A stretch of 64,000 bases of DNA, from the NCBI GenBank assembly GCA_002420185.1, contig DIHO01000012.1, positions 62,001 through 126,000 of the forward strand. The letters are read 5' to 3'. This stretch comes from Opitutales bacterium UBA5694 (GTDB lineage Bacteria > Verrucomicrobiota > Verrucomicrobiia > Opitutales > Opitutaceae). The notes beneath the pieces were generated by a model. That model worked only from the letters and a program-made list of their open reading frames with translations, was not told the DNA's origin and searched no databases. Made by a program: the position numbers and the translations under genes. Of this stretch, positions 1-7,857 are shown one piece after another; position 1 is the stretch's first letter; each line of letters starts with the position of its first letter.

Positions 1-417
1 GGCGGGACCCCGGACCACTTCAATTTCTTCCGCGAAAAGCGGTTCAATGCCGACTGCGTGGTCTGGGCTCGTTTGAGAAACGTCGAAGGTATCTGTACCC
101 TGGTTCAGGATTCGGATCCTGTCACCGTCGAACCCGCGAATGACGGGTCGACCTGCTCCAGGGCCGTAGTATGTCGAGTGCAGACCTGCTAGACCTGCCA
201 ATGTTGTTCCTAGGGAGGAATCCGTTAATCGCCGAAGGGTTGCTCCTAAAATCTCGTTTGAGGGAACGACTAGCTCCGCCTTTCGTTCTACGAATGGACT
301 CGCGGTTATGATTCTCGAATCTAGGCCAACCTCTTCGAGATCGCCGTTAGCTTGCCCAAAAATCTGGGCTACAGTGGCCAAAACACCCGAAAGAAGAATG
401 AAAATACGTTTGTTCAT
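1..417 (-). CDS. TonB-dependent receptor, ZnuD-like (N-terminal 139 residues; runs off the window)
   Basis: Outer-membrane TonB-dependent receptor, cut by the left edge of the window, so only the signal peptide and most of the plug domain are visible. The reading frame is open from ATG at 417 to base 1 (139 codons). Residues 1-22 form a signal peptide ending near IFGQA. The plug contains RPVIRGFDGDRIRIL (about 92-106), SPDHAVGIEPL (about 119-129) and EEIEVVRGPA at the cut edge. The SPDHAV segment followed by IEVVRGPA is what I associate with ZnuD-like zinc/haem receptors rather than SusC glycan receptors, so this gene is probably metal uptake and not part of the sulfatase system. The barrel, which would settle the substrate, lies outside the window. 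Confidence 0.85.
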   Translation of the reverse strand, partial: MNKRIFILLSGVLATVAQIFGQANGDLEEVGLDSRIITASPFVERKAELVVPSNEILGATLRRLTDSSLGTTLAGLAGLHSTYYGPGAGRPVIRGFDGDRIRILNQGTDTFDVSQTSPDHAVGIEPLFAEEIEVVRGPA

Positions 418-427
418 AAAAAAGCTA

Positions 428-494
428 TTGCAAGAAACTTTCATTATATGCAAGAGCAATTGCAAAATACTTGCAATAAAACTTATTGTTGCGG
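428..494 (-). promoter_or_regulatory. Array of TTGCAA half-sites upstream of the TonB receptor (possible metalloregulator operator)
   Basis: TTGCAA or a close variant recurs at 428-433, 448-453 (ATGCAA), 460-465 and 471-476, with start-to-start spacings of 20, 12 and 11 bases, roughly whole turns of the helix. GCAATTGC at 456-463 is palindromic, and CAATAA / TTATTG flank a 3-base spacer at 475-489. It lies 11-77 bases upstream of the receptor start, where a Fur/Zur-family repressor would act. Assignment to Zur or Fur is inference from the receptor type. Confidence 0.4.
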
Positions 495-499
495 AGTCC

Positions 500-890
500 A
501 ACTGAAGAGTGGTTTTGCGATTCGCCTTCATTCACCTATTGGTGGAAGGGAAATTAGTGTTGTTGGTTCTGACCTTCATTGAGATATCGAAATCCTGCTT
601 TGTTAGCTGGCATGTTCCCCCTCTTTTGAAGGCAACCCAGTTTCAAAGTGATTAAATCCAGAAAGATTTTATTGCTTCTGGAATAGCACGGACCCGATAT
701 TCCGAAAACTTTTAAATTCGCGTGAGTATCGTGAAGGTTCGGCGACTACGCACAGGTTTCTATCATTCACGATATTCGTGGCCCATACCGTAGCAGTTAT
801 CAATCTACATTTCGCAAAATTTATCGGAAAGTAATCTATTATAGTCAACCCATTGCGAAAACTTCAGGCGACCTTATTTAATCAGGAGGC
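500..890. other. Intergenic stretch with no recognised gene
   Basis: About 390 bases between the TonB receptor promoter and the sulfatase remnant. Both strands are broken by stops and no product, RNA gene or clear repeat was recognised. Confidence 0.4.
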
Positions 891-1070
891 ACCCACTGTA
901 AGCTTTTTAATCTCGCACAGAATCCCGGTGAGCAGAATGACTTCGCTCGCAGTAATCCAGAACCGCTGAATCAAATGATGAGCGGACTGATGGCCGCACT
1001 AGAAACCAAAAACTCCCAGTATCCTAGTGACGAAAAGGGAAACGAATTGCGCCCGCAGATGCTGTTGAGT
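891..1070 (+). pseudogene. Sulfatase C-terminal remnant
   Basis: An open stretch following a TAA at 879-881 reads KLFNLAQNPGEQNDFA, then SNPEPLNQMMSGLMAALE and KNSQYPSDEKGNELRP. This is the usual C-terminal signature of S1 sulfatases (LYNL..DPGE..NLA followed by a short helix). There is no catalytic domain upstream, only stops, so it is the tail of a lost plus-strand sulfatase. The frame stays open past the remnant through the antisense of the next gene, which is probably chance. Confidence 0.5.
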
Positions 1071-1148
1071 ATTCAGATTGCGGAGTTTCGGCAATACGTA
1101 GTCTTTGGAAGCAGTTTTAGAAAGTGGGTAGGGTATTTGTCTGTTTTA

Positions 1149-1165
1149 ACAGGCAAGATGCCTGT
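1149..1165 (-). terminator. Short hairpin after the minus-strand sulfatase run
   Basis: ACAGGCA / TGCCTGT, a perfect 7-base stem with a 3-base loop, begins 2 bases after the stop of the last gene of the minus-strand run. It lacks a real U-tract on that strand (UUAAAA follows), so termination is only a possibility. Confidence 0.35.
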
Positions 1166-1166
1166 G

Positions 1167-2648
1167 TTATCTTTCGTTTACCGGTTTATCGTCCCAGAGT
1201 TCACGGGTGTATATCCAGTTTTTGGATTCGTCGATTTTCCAGGGTACTTCTTGCTGGGGAAGCCAGCGTCGATGTTCGGCCTTGATCTGATGGTAGCTCG
1301 GTTCGCCTGCCAAGTTGTGCCACTCGTGGGGATCTTCATCATGATTATATAGTTCTTCAGTCCCATCGCTGTAGCGGATGTAGCGCCATAGCTTGGATCG
1401 AACGGCGTGATTTCCGCGTCCCATGGTCATGACGGCGGGTCTGTCCCAGTTCGCTTCGGGATTCTTCAGAAGGGGCAGAAGGCTTTTCCCATCGAGGTAG
1501 GGTTTCTCAGGAAGCTTGCACAGTTCGATGAGAGTAGGATAAATGTCGATCAGACTCACAGGTTGATCACATACTGTGCCGGGTTGGGTGATTCCGGGTG
1601 CAACGATGATGAAAGGCACGTGATTGGCTTTTTCCCAGAGTGTAAACTTTACACAGCTTTCCTTGTCTCCCAGATGGTATCCATGATCCGAAAACAGCAC
1701 AATGATGGTGTTGTCGGCCTGACGAGTGGCATCGAGCTTATCGAGAAGGCGTCCCACCATTTGATCCGCATAGTCGGACGCGGCTTGATAGCTCTTGACG
1801 AAAGTATGAAGGCTCCCTGGATTCCGCTCAGGCTTTCCCAGTACGGCATCGGTGATGAAGAATTCTTTCTGTGCCATGTTGCGAGCAATATCGCCTACGT
1901 CTTCCAAATCATCTTCCTTGTAATCTGGCAATTTAAGCGTCTCGTAGGGGTACCGATCCCAAGTTGCCTGGTCGGAGTAGAAAGGCATGTGAGGTCGGAA
2001 TATTCCAGCCGCCATAAAGACGGGTTTGTTCTGTGGTTTATCCATGGCTGCCTCAATCCATTCTACCGTATCCAGATCGATGATTTTATGATCGTGTAAT
2101 CCCCAATCGAATACAGTTAGTGAAAGTAGTCCATCGGTGTAGCCGTTGTGGTTGGCTTCCGGTGATCGGGTGGCCAGCATATCAAAAAACGCCTCAAAGG
2201 AAGGGCTATCCACACGGTCGCGTCCCGCTTCCCCATGATGAAAAATCTTCCCAGCCCCTTGAGTGGAGTAACCCTGCTCTTTGAAATACTGAGGCAGGGT
2301 TACAGCATCTGGAACCAGCGTCCGCCAACTGTCCTTGTTACCATAGACGCCTGTGTTGGAAGGGTGCTGTCCGGTAAGGATGGCGGTCCGGGAAGGATTG
2401 CAGGCAGGGGATACGCAATAGGCTTTGTTAAAGAACGTGCCGCGGGAGGCTAAGCGTTCCAAATTGGGCGTCTGGATGGGGTTGTTCGGATCGAATAAAG
2501 TGGTCCAGTCGTTCATGTCATCGATGGCGATAAACAGCACGTTGGGCTTGGTGGCCGTTTGGTTTTGATTTGCGCATCCCCAAAACAGGCTGATGCCCGC
2601 TATGAATAAAGCTATTGTGGATGCATTTCTGGATGCGGTAAAATTCAT
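1167..2648 (-). CDS. S1 sulfatase, iduronate-2-sulfatase-like
   Basis: Exported sulfatase that should remove a sulfate ester through a formylglycine made from Cys83. Seen: a hydrophobic N-terminus ending LFWGC (about 21-25), a weak lipobox; metal-binding Asp pair 43-44 in AIDDMNDW; CNPSR at 83-87; AGKIFHH around 132-138; FRPHMPF near 217-223; SDHGYHLGDK with Asp321-His322. These motifs fit the iduronate-2-sulfatase-like group (probably SulfAtlas S1_7). ATG at 2648 was chosen; a TTG 12 bases upstream would add four residues. It is the last gene of the minus-strand run, 17 bases after the preceding sulfatase, and is a close paralogue of the gene at 5248-6750 (both share NVLFIAIDDMNDWTTLFD). Confidence 0.93.
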   Translation of the reverse strand: MNFTASRNASTIALFIAGISLFWGCANQNQTATKPNVLFIAIDDMNDWTTLFDPNNPIQTPNLERLASRGTFFNKAYCVSPACNPSRTAILTGQHPSNTGVYGNKDSWRTLVPDAVTLPQYFKEQGYSTQGAGKIFHHGEAGRDRVDSPSFEAFFDMLATRSPEANHNGYTDGLLSLTVFDWGLHDHKIIDLDTVEWIEAAMDKPQNKPVFMAAGIFRPHMPFYSDQATWDRYPYETLKLPDYKEDDLEDVGDIARNMAQKEFFITDAVLGKPERNPGSLHTFVKSYQAASDYADQMVGRLLDKLDATRQADNTIIVLFSDHGYHLGDKESCVKFTLWEKANHVPFIIVAPGITQPGTVCDQPVSLIDIYPTLIELCKLPEKPYLDGKSLLPLLKNPEANWDRPAVMTMGRGNHAVRSKLWRYIRYSDGTEELYNHDEDPHEWHNLAGEPSYHQIKAEHRRWLPQQEVPWKIDESKNWIYTRELWDDKPVNER

Positions 2649-2665
2649 ATGTATTCTCAAAACAA

Positions 2666-4036
2666 TTACTCTATTTCGATTGTTGCCTTAAACTGATTGA
2701 GCTCATTTTCGAGTGCTTTGACAACCTCAGGATAGTCATGGGCCAGATTCCAACGTTCTCCGATGTCGGCTTTTAAGTTGTAGAGCTCAAAGTTATTGGT
2801 CCCATAGTCCATAAGATATCGGTGTGGTTTTAATGGTTCGCGACCCGGAAGTAGTAGCTTCCAATTTCCTTTGCGAATGCCTATTCCCTGATAGGGAACG
2901 TCAACCTGTCTTACCTGATCGTAGATAAAACTCTCACGGCCAAGGTTGGTCTTTCCAAAAAGGAGATGGCTTTGATCCTGGCCATCGATCGCTCTGCCCG
3001 AAGGCAGATCGGCCCCTGCTAGGGCAGCGATGGTTGGGAAAAAATCAATGGTGGCCCAAAGGGCACTCGAGGTCTTTCCAGCTGGAACTTTTCCCGGCCA
3101 CCGAACAACGCAGGGAACTCGGGAACCCCCTTCATATGCGGAGCCTTTAGCGCCTCTTAGAGGACCCGGATCACCCCAGAATACAGTGCCATCTGTCATA
3201 AACCAGTTTGGATTGCTGCTGTTGCCTCTTCCGATGCGACCCTGTTTTACGAGGGTGTATCGAGGCTGACTCCAGGGGCCATTGTCGGACGTGAAAATGA
3301 CTAGCGTATTTTCGCTTAATCCGAGCTTATCGATTCGGTCCAGTAATCGACCGGTTTCAAAATCGAATTCCTCCACCACATCGCCGTACAGCCCTCCCTT
3401 TGAGGTTCCTTTGAACTTGGGAGAGGCATCGATGTTGGTGTGCATCATCGTATGCGCCAGATAAAGCAGGAAGGGTTGATCTGAATTCCGTTTGTTATCC
3501 AAATAGTCGATGGCCTTATCAGTATACAAGCGAGTCAGGTATCCCATGTTGTTAGTTTGCCCAGCGGGTTCGTTGTTGTGATGAAATTTCACAGTCCCGT
3601 CGTCGTTCGCTCCGAGCGGCCCAAAGTAGTAATCGAAGCCTTGGGCGTTCGGCATACGATCCAGGATGGCCTTACGGTTCGAAACGTCCCATTTGCCAAT
3701 ACAGGCAGTCTGATAGCCAGCAGGTTTCAGCAGTTCAGCAATAGTGATTTCATCAGTCGGCATATTCCAGCCCTTGCTTCGAATCGGATAGCGTCCCGTC
3801 AACAGTGCGGAGCGCGATGGCCCACATACCGGTTGAGCGTAAAAATCCGTGAAGCGCGTCCCTTCTCGAGCCAACTGATCCAGGCGAGGCGTTTTGATCA
3901 GCTCATTGCCGTAACAACCAACATCGCCATAGCCCTGATCGTCGGTAAATATAATTAGTATATTTGGGCGATCTGCGGCTGAGCAGGAGAGTATTGCCAC
4001 GATAGCAATGAGAAATTGGAGATATGGATTCTTCAT
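2666..4036 (-). CDS. S1 sulfatase (arylsulfatase A-like)
   Basis: Secreted sulfatase of 456 residues. Signal peptide 1-20, then RPNILIIFTDDQGYGD with the metal Asp pair at 32-33. The formylglycine site is CGPSR at 71-75, followed by SALLTGRYP. IGKWD takes the place of the common GKWH, so the active-site His after the Lys is replaced by Asp, which is slightly odd. TSDNGPWSQP supplies the second metal Asp/Asn and RGAKGSAYEGG the sulfate-binding Lys. ATG at 4036 was preferred because it starts directly at the signal peptide; the open frame continues 41 codons further upstream. A 165-base gap separates it from the kinase gene upstream. Confidence 0.92.
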   Translation of the reverse strand: MKNPYLQFLIAIVAILSCSAADRPNILIIFTDDQGYGDVGCYGNELIKTPRLDQLAREGTRFTDFYAQPVCGPSRSALLTGRYPIRSKGWNMPTDEITIAELLKPAGYQTACIGKWDVSNRKAILDRMPNAQGFDYYFGPLGANDDGTVKFHHNNEPAGQTNNMGYLTRLYTDKAIDYLDNKRNSDQPFLLYLAHTMMHTNIDASPKFKGTSKGGLYGDVVEEFDFETGRLLDRIDKLGLSENTLVIFTSDNGPWSQPRYTLVKQGRIGRGNSSNPNWFMTDGTVFWGDPGPLRGAKGSAYEGGSRVPCVVRWPGKVPAGKTSSALWATIDFFPTIAALAGADLPSGRAIDGQDQSHLLFGKTNLGRESFIYDQVRQVDVPYQGIGIRKGNWKLLLPGREPLKPHRYLMDYGTNNFELYNLKADIGERWNLAHDYPEVVKALENELNQFKATIEIE

Positions 4037-4201
4037 TGTCTTAATTTTGCATCGCTTGACTTGAAACGACGATCTTCGAGTTCGTTCCAGTTGCTGTAAG
4101 TGACGATTACGATATTCTCGTATTTGGAGACGGAATAGTTGGATGTCTGATTCATTCAAAAAGCAGAAGATATTAAGCGATTGATCGTTATCGAGAAAAG
4201 T

Positions 4202-5122
4202 TCATATTTTGGGTACGCTACTTCTGGAATGTGATACATTCTTGACGATGGACTCGGGTAACGCGGGAGTCGCACCGCGCTGGGAACAAACATAGGCAGC
4301 CACTTGGTTGGCGTTTTCATTAAGCGAGGCGAGGGGTAGCCCTTGAAGTAAACCCGCACACAAAGTCGCTGAGAAAGAATCTCCTGCGCCAATCGTATCA
4401 ATAGTTGTTATTGTGGTACCAGGATGGTCGTCAGTTCCCGAGCCATCGATGAGCAAGCTCCCTTCCGCTCCACGTGTGTAGGCAATGAGCTTGAGTTCGA
4501 ATCGGTTCTTGAGTTCAGACAGCTGTACCTCCACTGATCCGCTGAGCGAGAATGCGGTTTTCAATACGGGCAATTCCTCGTTACTCAATTTTAGAATACT
4601 GGCTCGTTCCAACGAAGCTTCAATCGATCGAATCGAATAGAAATGTTGACGCAAATTTACATCGAACAGTTTGATCGCATTTGAAGACATGCGATCCAGA
4701 AAACTATAAATGGTAGATCTGGAAGCATCACTTCGTTGTGCAAGCGTCCCAAAGCACACTATATCTACTTTTGGGGCAAGTTGCTCTAGGAGCAGATTAT
4801 GCTGTATGTAATCCCAGGCGGCATCATCGCGGATCTCATAGTTGGGTTTTCCCTGGTCATCTAGTCGAATGTTTACGGTTCCTGTTTTATGCTGCGGGTC
4901 CCTAGAAACAAAGTCAGGAGTAATCCCCCAATCTTTTAGCAAGGACACTATCTCATTCCCCAATTCGTCTATTCCAATTTGACTGACCGGAAACCCTTCT
5001 AACCCCAATTGGTTACAGTGCCTTGCGAAATTAAATGGAGCGCCACCAATCTGTTTGCCTTTCGGGAGCATGTCCCAGAGCAATTCTCCGAGACCTACCG
5101 CGATGGGTTGGTGGTTAATCAT
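4202..5122 (-). CDS. PfkB-family sugar kinase, probable fructokinase
   Basis: Cytoplasmic ATP-dependent kinase of the ribokinase/PfkB family, with no signal peptide. GLGELLWDMLP and IGGAPFNFARHCNQLG near the N-terminus resemble fructokinases, and DTIGAGDSFSATL near residue 250 is the C-terminal PfkB signature with the catalytic Asp. About 306 residues, the family norm. ATG at 5122 was chosen; a TTG two codons upstream is possible. It is the only cytosolic sugar-processing enzyme among the exported sulfatases of this run. With the GH32-like gene it suggests fructose or a fructose-like sugar as one end product. Substrate assignment from motifs only. Confidence 0.82.
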   Translation of the reverse strand: MINHQPIAVGLGELLWDMLPKGKQIGGAPFNFARHCNQLGLEGFPVSQIGIDELGNEIVSLLKDWGITPDFVSRDPQHKTGTVNIRLDDQGKPNYEIRDDAAWDYIQHNLLLEQLAPKVDIVCFGTLAQRSDASRSTIYSFLDRMSSNAIKLFDVNLRQHFYSIRSIEASLERASILKLSNEELPVLKTAFSLSGSVEVQLSELKNRFELKLIAYTRGAEGSLLIDGSGTDDHPGTTITTIDTIGAGDSFSATLCAGLLQGLPLASLNENANQVAAYVCSQRGATPALPESIVKNVSHSRSSVPKI

Positions 5123-5247
5123 ATCCAATTATTCGACTTCAGTTTCTATCCTTTTTCGCCGAGCAGTACACGCAAATTGCCGCAAATCCAGTGAAAGGGG
5201 AGTTGGGTCAGAATATCAATAAGTAGCGAAAAGAACATAGCTAGAAA

Positions 5248-6750
5248 CTAAGGCCGATTCGACAGATTCTCCGGCAGTCCAATTCCGGGAGCTGGGACTG
5301 GCCCGAGCAAGTGGTCCATGGCTACGCCCGGAGCTTCGTTTTTGGGTAACCACTTTCGGTGTTCTGCAATGACACCCGCATAGCGTGGATCGCTCGCTAG
5401 GTTGGTGTGCTCCCAGGGATCATTGCGGTGGTCGTAGAGTTCCTCCTCTCCTGTGTTGTAGCGAATATAACGCCAGCTCTCCGAGCGTACCGCATGGTTC
5501 CCAGGTCCTTCATTCATGAGGGCAGGGCGAACCCATTTACCATCGGGATTTTTAAGGAGCGGTACCAGGCTCAGTCCATCGTTGTCCCCCTTGGGTGGTA
5601 AACCGGCCAGCTCAAGTAAAGTGGGATAGATGTCGATGAGTCCCACCGGTTGCTCGATTCGAGTACCCGGAATTGTGATACCGGGAGCAACGATGATAAA
5701 CGGAACTCGGTTGGCTTTTTCCCAGAGTGTGAATTTTACTGCAGTTTCCTTATCGCCCAAATGATAACCATGGTCAGACCAGAGCACGATGATGGTATTA
5801 TCAGCCATGCCGGTTGCGTCGAGCTTGTCGAGTAAACGCCCCACCATTTGGTCGGCGTAGTCCGCCGCAGCCTGGTAGGCCTGCACCATACTTGGAAGGC
5901 TTCCTGGTGCTCCGCGTGACTGATTCGTGGTGTTGTCCCAGATCCAGTATTCCTTGCGCACCATACGTCGGGCCATCTCGCCCACATCGTCGAGATCACC
6001 TTTCGGCATAGGAGGCATACGGAGGGATTCAAAAGGATAACGGTCGAAGGTTTCCTGAGGCGCGTAAAACGGAAGATGCGGATTGAAAATTCCGGCGGCC
6101 AGAAAGATCGGCTTTTCCCAGGACTTCTCCATTTGGGCCTCGACGTACTCGCACATGTCGTCATCGATCATCTTTTGATCATGAACCCCCCAATCGAATG
6201 CAATTTTCCCCAGCCGAGGATTTTGGTCGGGCTTGTAACCGTTGTAATTCTTTCCGGCTCCAGGTCCACGTATATCCAGTTTCTTGAAAAACTCTTGGAA
6301 GGCGGGTTTGCCTTTAGGCTCCTTTCCCGTTACACCGTGATGGAAAATTTTTCCCGCACCTCGCGTGGCATAACCACCGTTTAGCTCAAAGTACTTAGGG
6401 ATTGTTACTGTGTCGGGCATAATCTCTGCCCAAGGAGTACGGTTCCCGTAAACACCAGAGGTCGTCGGACGATAGCCGGTCATGATCGCCGTTCGCGATG
6501 GATTGCAACCCGGTGACGCACAATAGGCACGGCTGAAAAAAGCTCCTCGTGCTGCCAGTCTCTTGAGATTGGGTGTCTGGATCGGATTCCCCTCATCAAA
6601 GAGGGTGGTCCAATCATTCATATCATCAATGGCGATGAAGAGGACGTTTGGCTTCGACAAGCTCACCGCAGGTGTTCGACCCTTGACTAGCAGCGATAGC
6701 GGAAAAAGAAAAGCGACAACGAGAGCCAAAAAAACTGAGATAACATTCAT
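5248..6750 (-). CDS. S1 sulfatase, iduronate-2-sulfatase-like
   Basis: Exported sulfatase of 500 residues. Signal peptide 1-23 (MNVISVFLALVVAF start), metal Asp pair 42-43 in AIDDMNDW, formylglycine site CNPSR at 82-86, AGKIFHH, FNPHLPFYAP and WSDHGYHLGDKE. The same motif order and near-identical blocks occur in the gene at 1167-2648, so the two are diverged duplicates with perhaps different linkage preference. ATG at 6750 was chosen because the upstream extension is polar and overlaps the 3' end of the GH117-like gene. Gap to that gene is 100 bases. The C-terminus carries a proline-rich tail after the usual DPWEHTNLA block. Confidence 0.92.
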   Translation of the reverse strand: MNVISVFLALVVAFLFPLSLLVKGRTPAVSLSKPNVLFIAIDDMNDWTTLFDEGNPIQTPNLKRLAARGAFFSRAYCASPGCNPSRTAIMTGYRPTTSGVYGNRTPWAEIMPDTVTIPKYFELNGGYATRGAGKIFHHGVTGKEPKGKPAFQEFFKKLDIRGPGAGKNYNGYKPDQNPRLGKIAFDWGVHDQKMIDDDMCEYVEAQMEKSWEKPIFLAAGIFNPHLPFYAPQETFDRYPFESLRMPPMPKGDLDDVGEMARRMVRKEYWIWDNTTNQSRGAPGSLPSMVQAYQAAADYADQMVGRLLDKLDATGMADNTIIVLWSDHGYHLGDKETAVKFTLWEKANRVPFIIVAPGITIPGTRIEQPVGLIDIYPTLLELAGLPPKGDNDGLSLVPLLKNPDGKWVRPALMNEGPGNHAVRSESWRYIRYNTGEEELYDHRNDPWEHTNLASDPRYAGVIAEHRKWLPKNEAPGVAMDHLLGPVPAPGIGLPENLSNRP

Positions 6751-6850
6751 GTTGTTGTTAGATGATTTTAGATTAACGAATTGCCCGCCTTCTATATATC
6801 TTGTTTTCCTTTCGACCAGAATATCCTGCTTCCTATGGGGCTGTCTTTTT

Positions 6851-7819
6851 CTAATTTGAGATATCAAGGACAGGAAGTTCCATTCGAGTGATATACCGAC
6901 ATCTGTCCTCAGGGAATTTTACCTTCATTCCCCATAAAACGCCGTTGTTGTTGACCCCGTTCCTAAAATTTTCTGGACAGTAAAGTCCTACCGTTCTGGG
7001 TGTCCAATCAGAGGCCTTTTCAAAGGTGAGTCCATCTTCCGACCAGAATGTACCGTATCCAAAAGCGGCTACCCCACCGCGGTGAACCCAAGTTGTGAAG
7101 GCATGGCCAGGAAACACCGGACTCTTTTCATATTTCTCGTAGGGACCAAGAAGATTATCAGATGTTGCCACCCCGATTTTTGTTTCGGATGGCTCTGCTC
7201 CAAACGGTCTCCCTTTGTAATAGAGAAACCACTTATTATCGAAGAAAATGATGTTGGTATCGTCTATATGAACACCGTCCCACTCCTCCTTATTGCCACT
7301 GGGCCACAGGAGTTTTTTGCCTGACTTCCTCCAGGGGCCATTCGGTGTGTCCGCGACGGCATAGCTGATGCCTTTCAGTTCTGCAGCGCTTCCATAAGCG
7401 GTGTAAAAGAGGTAGTACTTCCCGTAATAGGGAACGACGTAAGATGTAATGGCGGCCTTGTCATCTATATCGCCACTTTCGCCAACCGGGATGGCGGTGC
7501 CTTGGGCGGTCCAATCTAGTCCATCGGCGGAAGTTGCCAGGCGGATGTGACCTTCCCAGCCGTTGGTCACTTTCGGATGTTGGGTGTACCATAGATAGTA
7601 TTGATCGTTGTACTTGATAATATTCGACGGGTCATGATGATGCTTATCAGGTACATCAAGTTCCTCCACATAGACCTCTCTATCGGTTACTCCGATTAAC
7701 TCTTCGGGTATCTTTACAGCCAAAACGCTCTTATGTCCTCGAGCAACGCAGGCAACTAGAACCGCCACCATCATAACCACAGATGTACTCAGCCGTGTTT
7801 CTACTCTTGTTTTGATCAT
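6851..7819 (-). CDS. GH117-like five-bladed beta-propeller glycosidase
   Basis: Secreted protein of 322 residues with a signal peptide (about 1-34). The order of motifs matches what I know of GH117 (alpha-1,3-L-3,6-anhydrogalactosidase) rather than GH43 or GH32: HHDPSNIIKYNDQYYLWYT (Asp63), SADGLDW, GKYYLFYTAYG, ADTPNGPW, EEWDGVHIDDTNIIFF (Asp186/187), WFLYYKGR, LLGPYEKY, and PGHAFTTWV with His239 where GH117 has its general-acid His. Length fits a single propeller. GH117 enzymes act on red-algal galactan ends such as neoagaro-oligosaccharides. Surrounded by sulfatases, it may expose or remove the terminal sugar of desulfated oligosaccharides. A GH43-like enzyme remains an alternative. Confidence 0.65.
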   Translation of the reverse strand: MIKTRVETRLSTSVVMMVAVLVACVARGHKSVLAVKIPEELIGVTDREVYVEELDVPDKHHHDPSNIIKYNDQYYLWYTQHPKVTNGWEGHIRLATSADGLDWTAQGTAIPVGESGDIDDKAAITSYVVPYYGKYYLFYTAYGSAAELKGISYAVADTPNGPWRKSGKKLLWPSGNKEEWDGVHIDDTNIIFFDNKWFLYYKGRPFGAEPSETKIGVATSDNLLGPYEKYEKSPVFPGHAFTTWVHRGGVAAFGYGTFWSEDGLTFEKASDWTPRTVGLYCPENFRNGVNNNGVLWGMKVKFPEDRCRYITRMELPVLDISN

Positions 7820-7857
7820 TAATTTTGAAACCGGAAAAAGAAAAAAGATTTTGTAGG

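Noticed and set aside
1407..2099. Long plus-strand open frame of 230 codons
   Set aside because: It lies entirely antisense to the sulfatase at 1167-2648, has no family motif, and mirrors that gene's codons.
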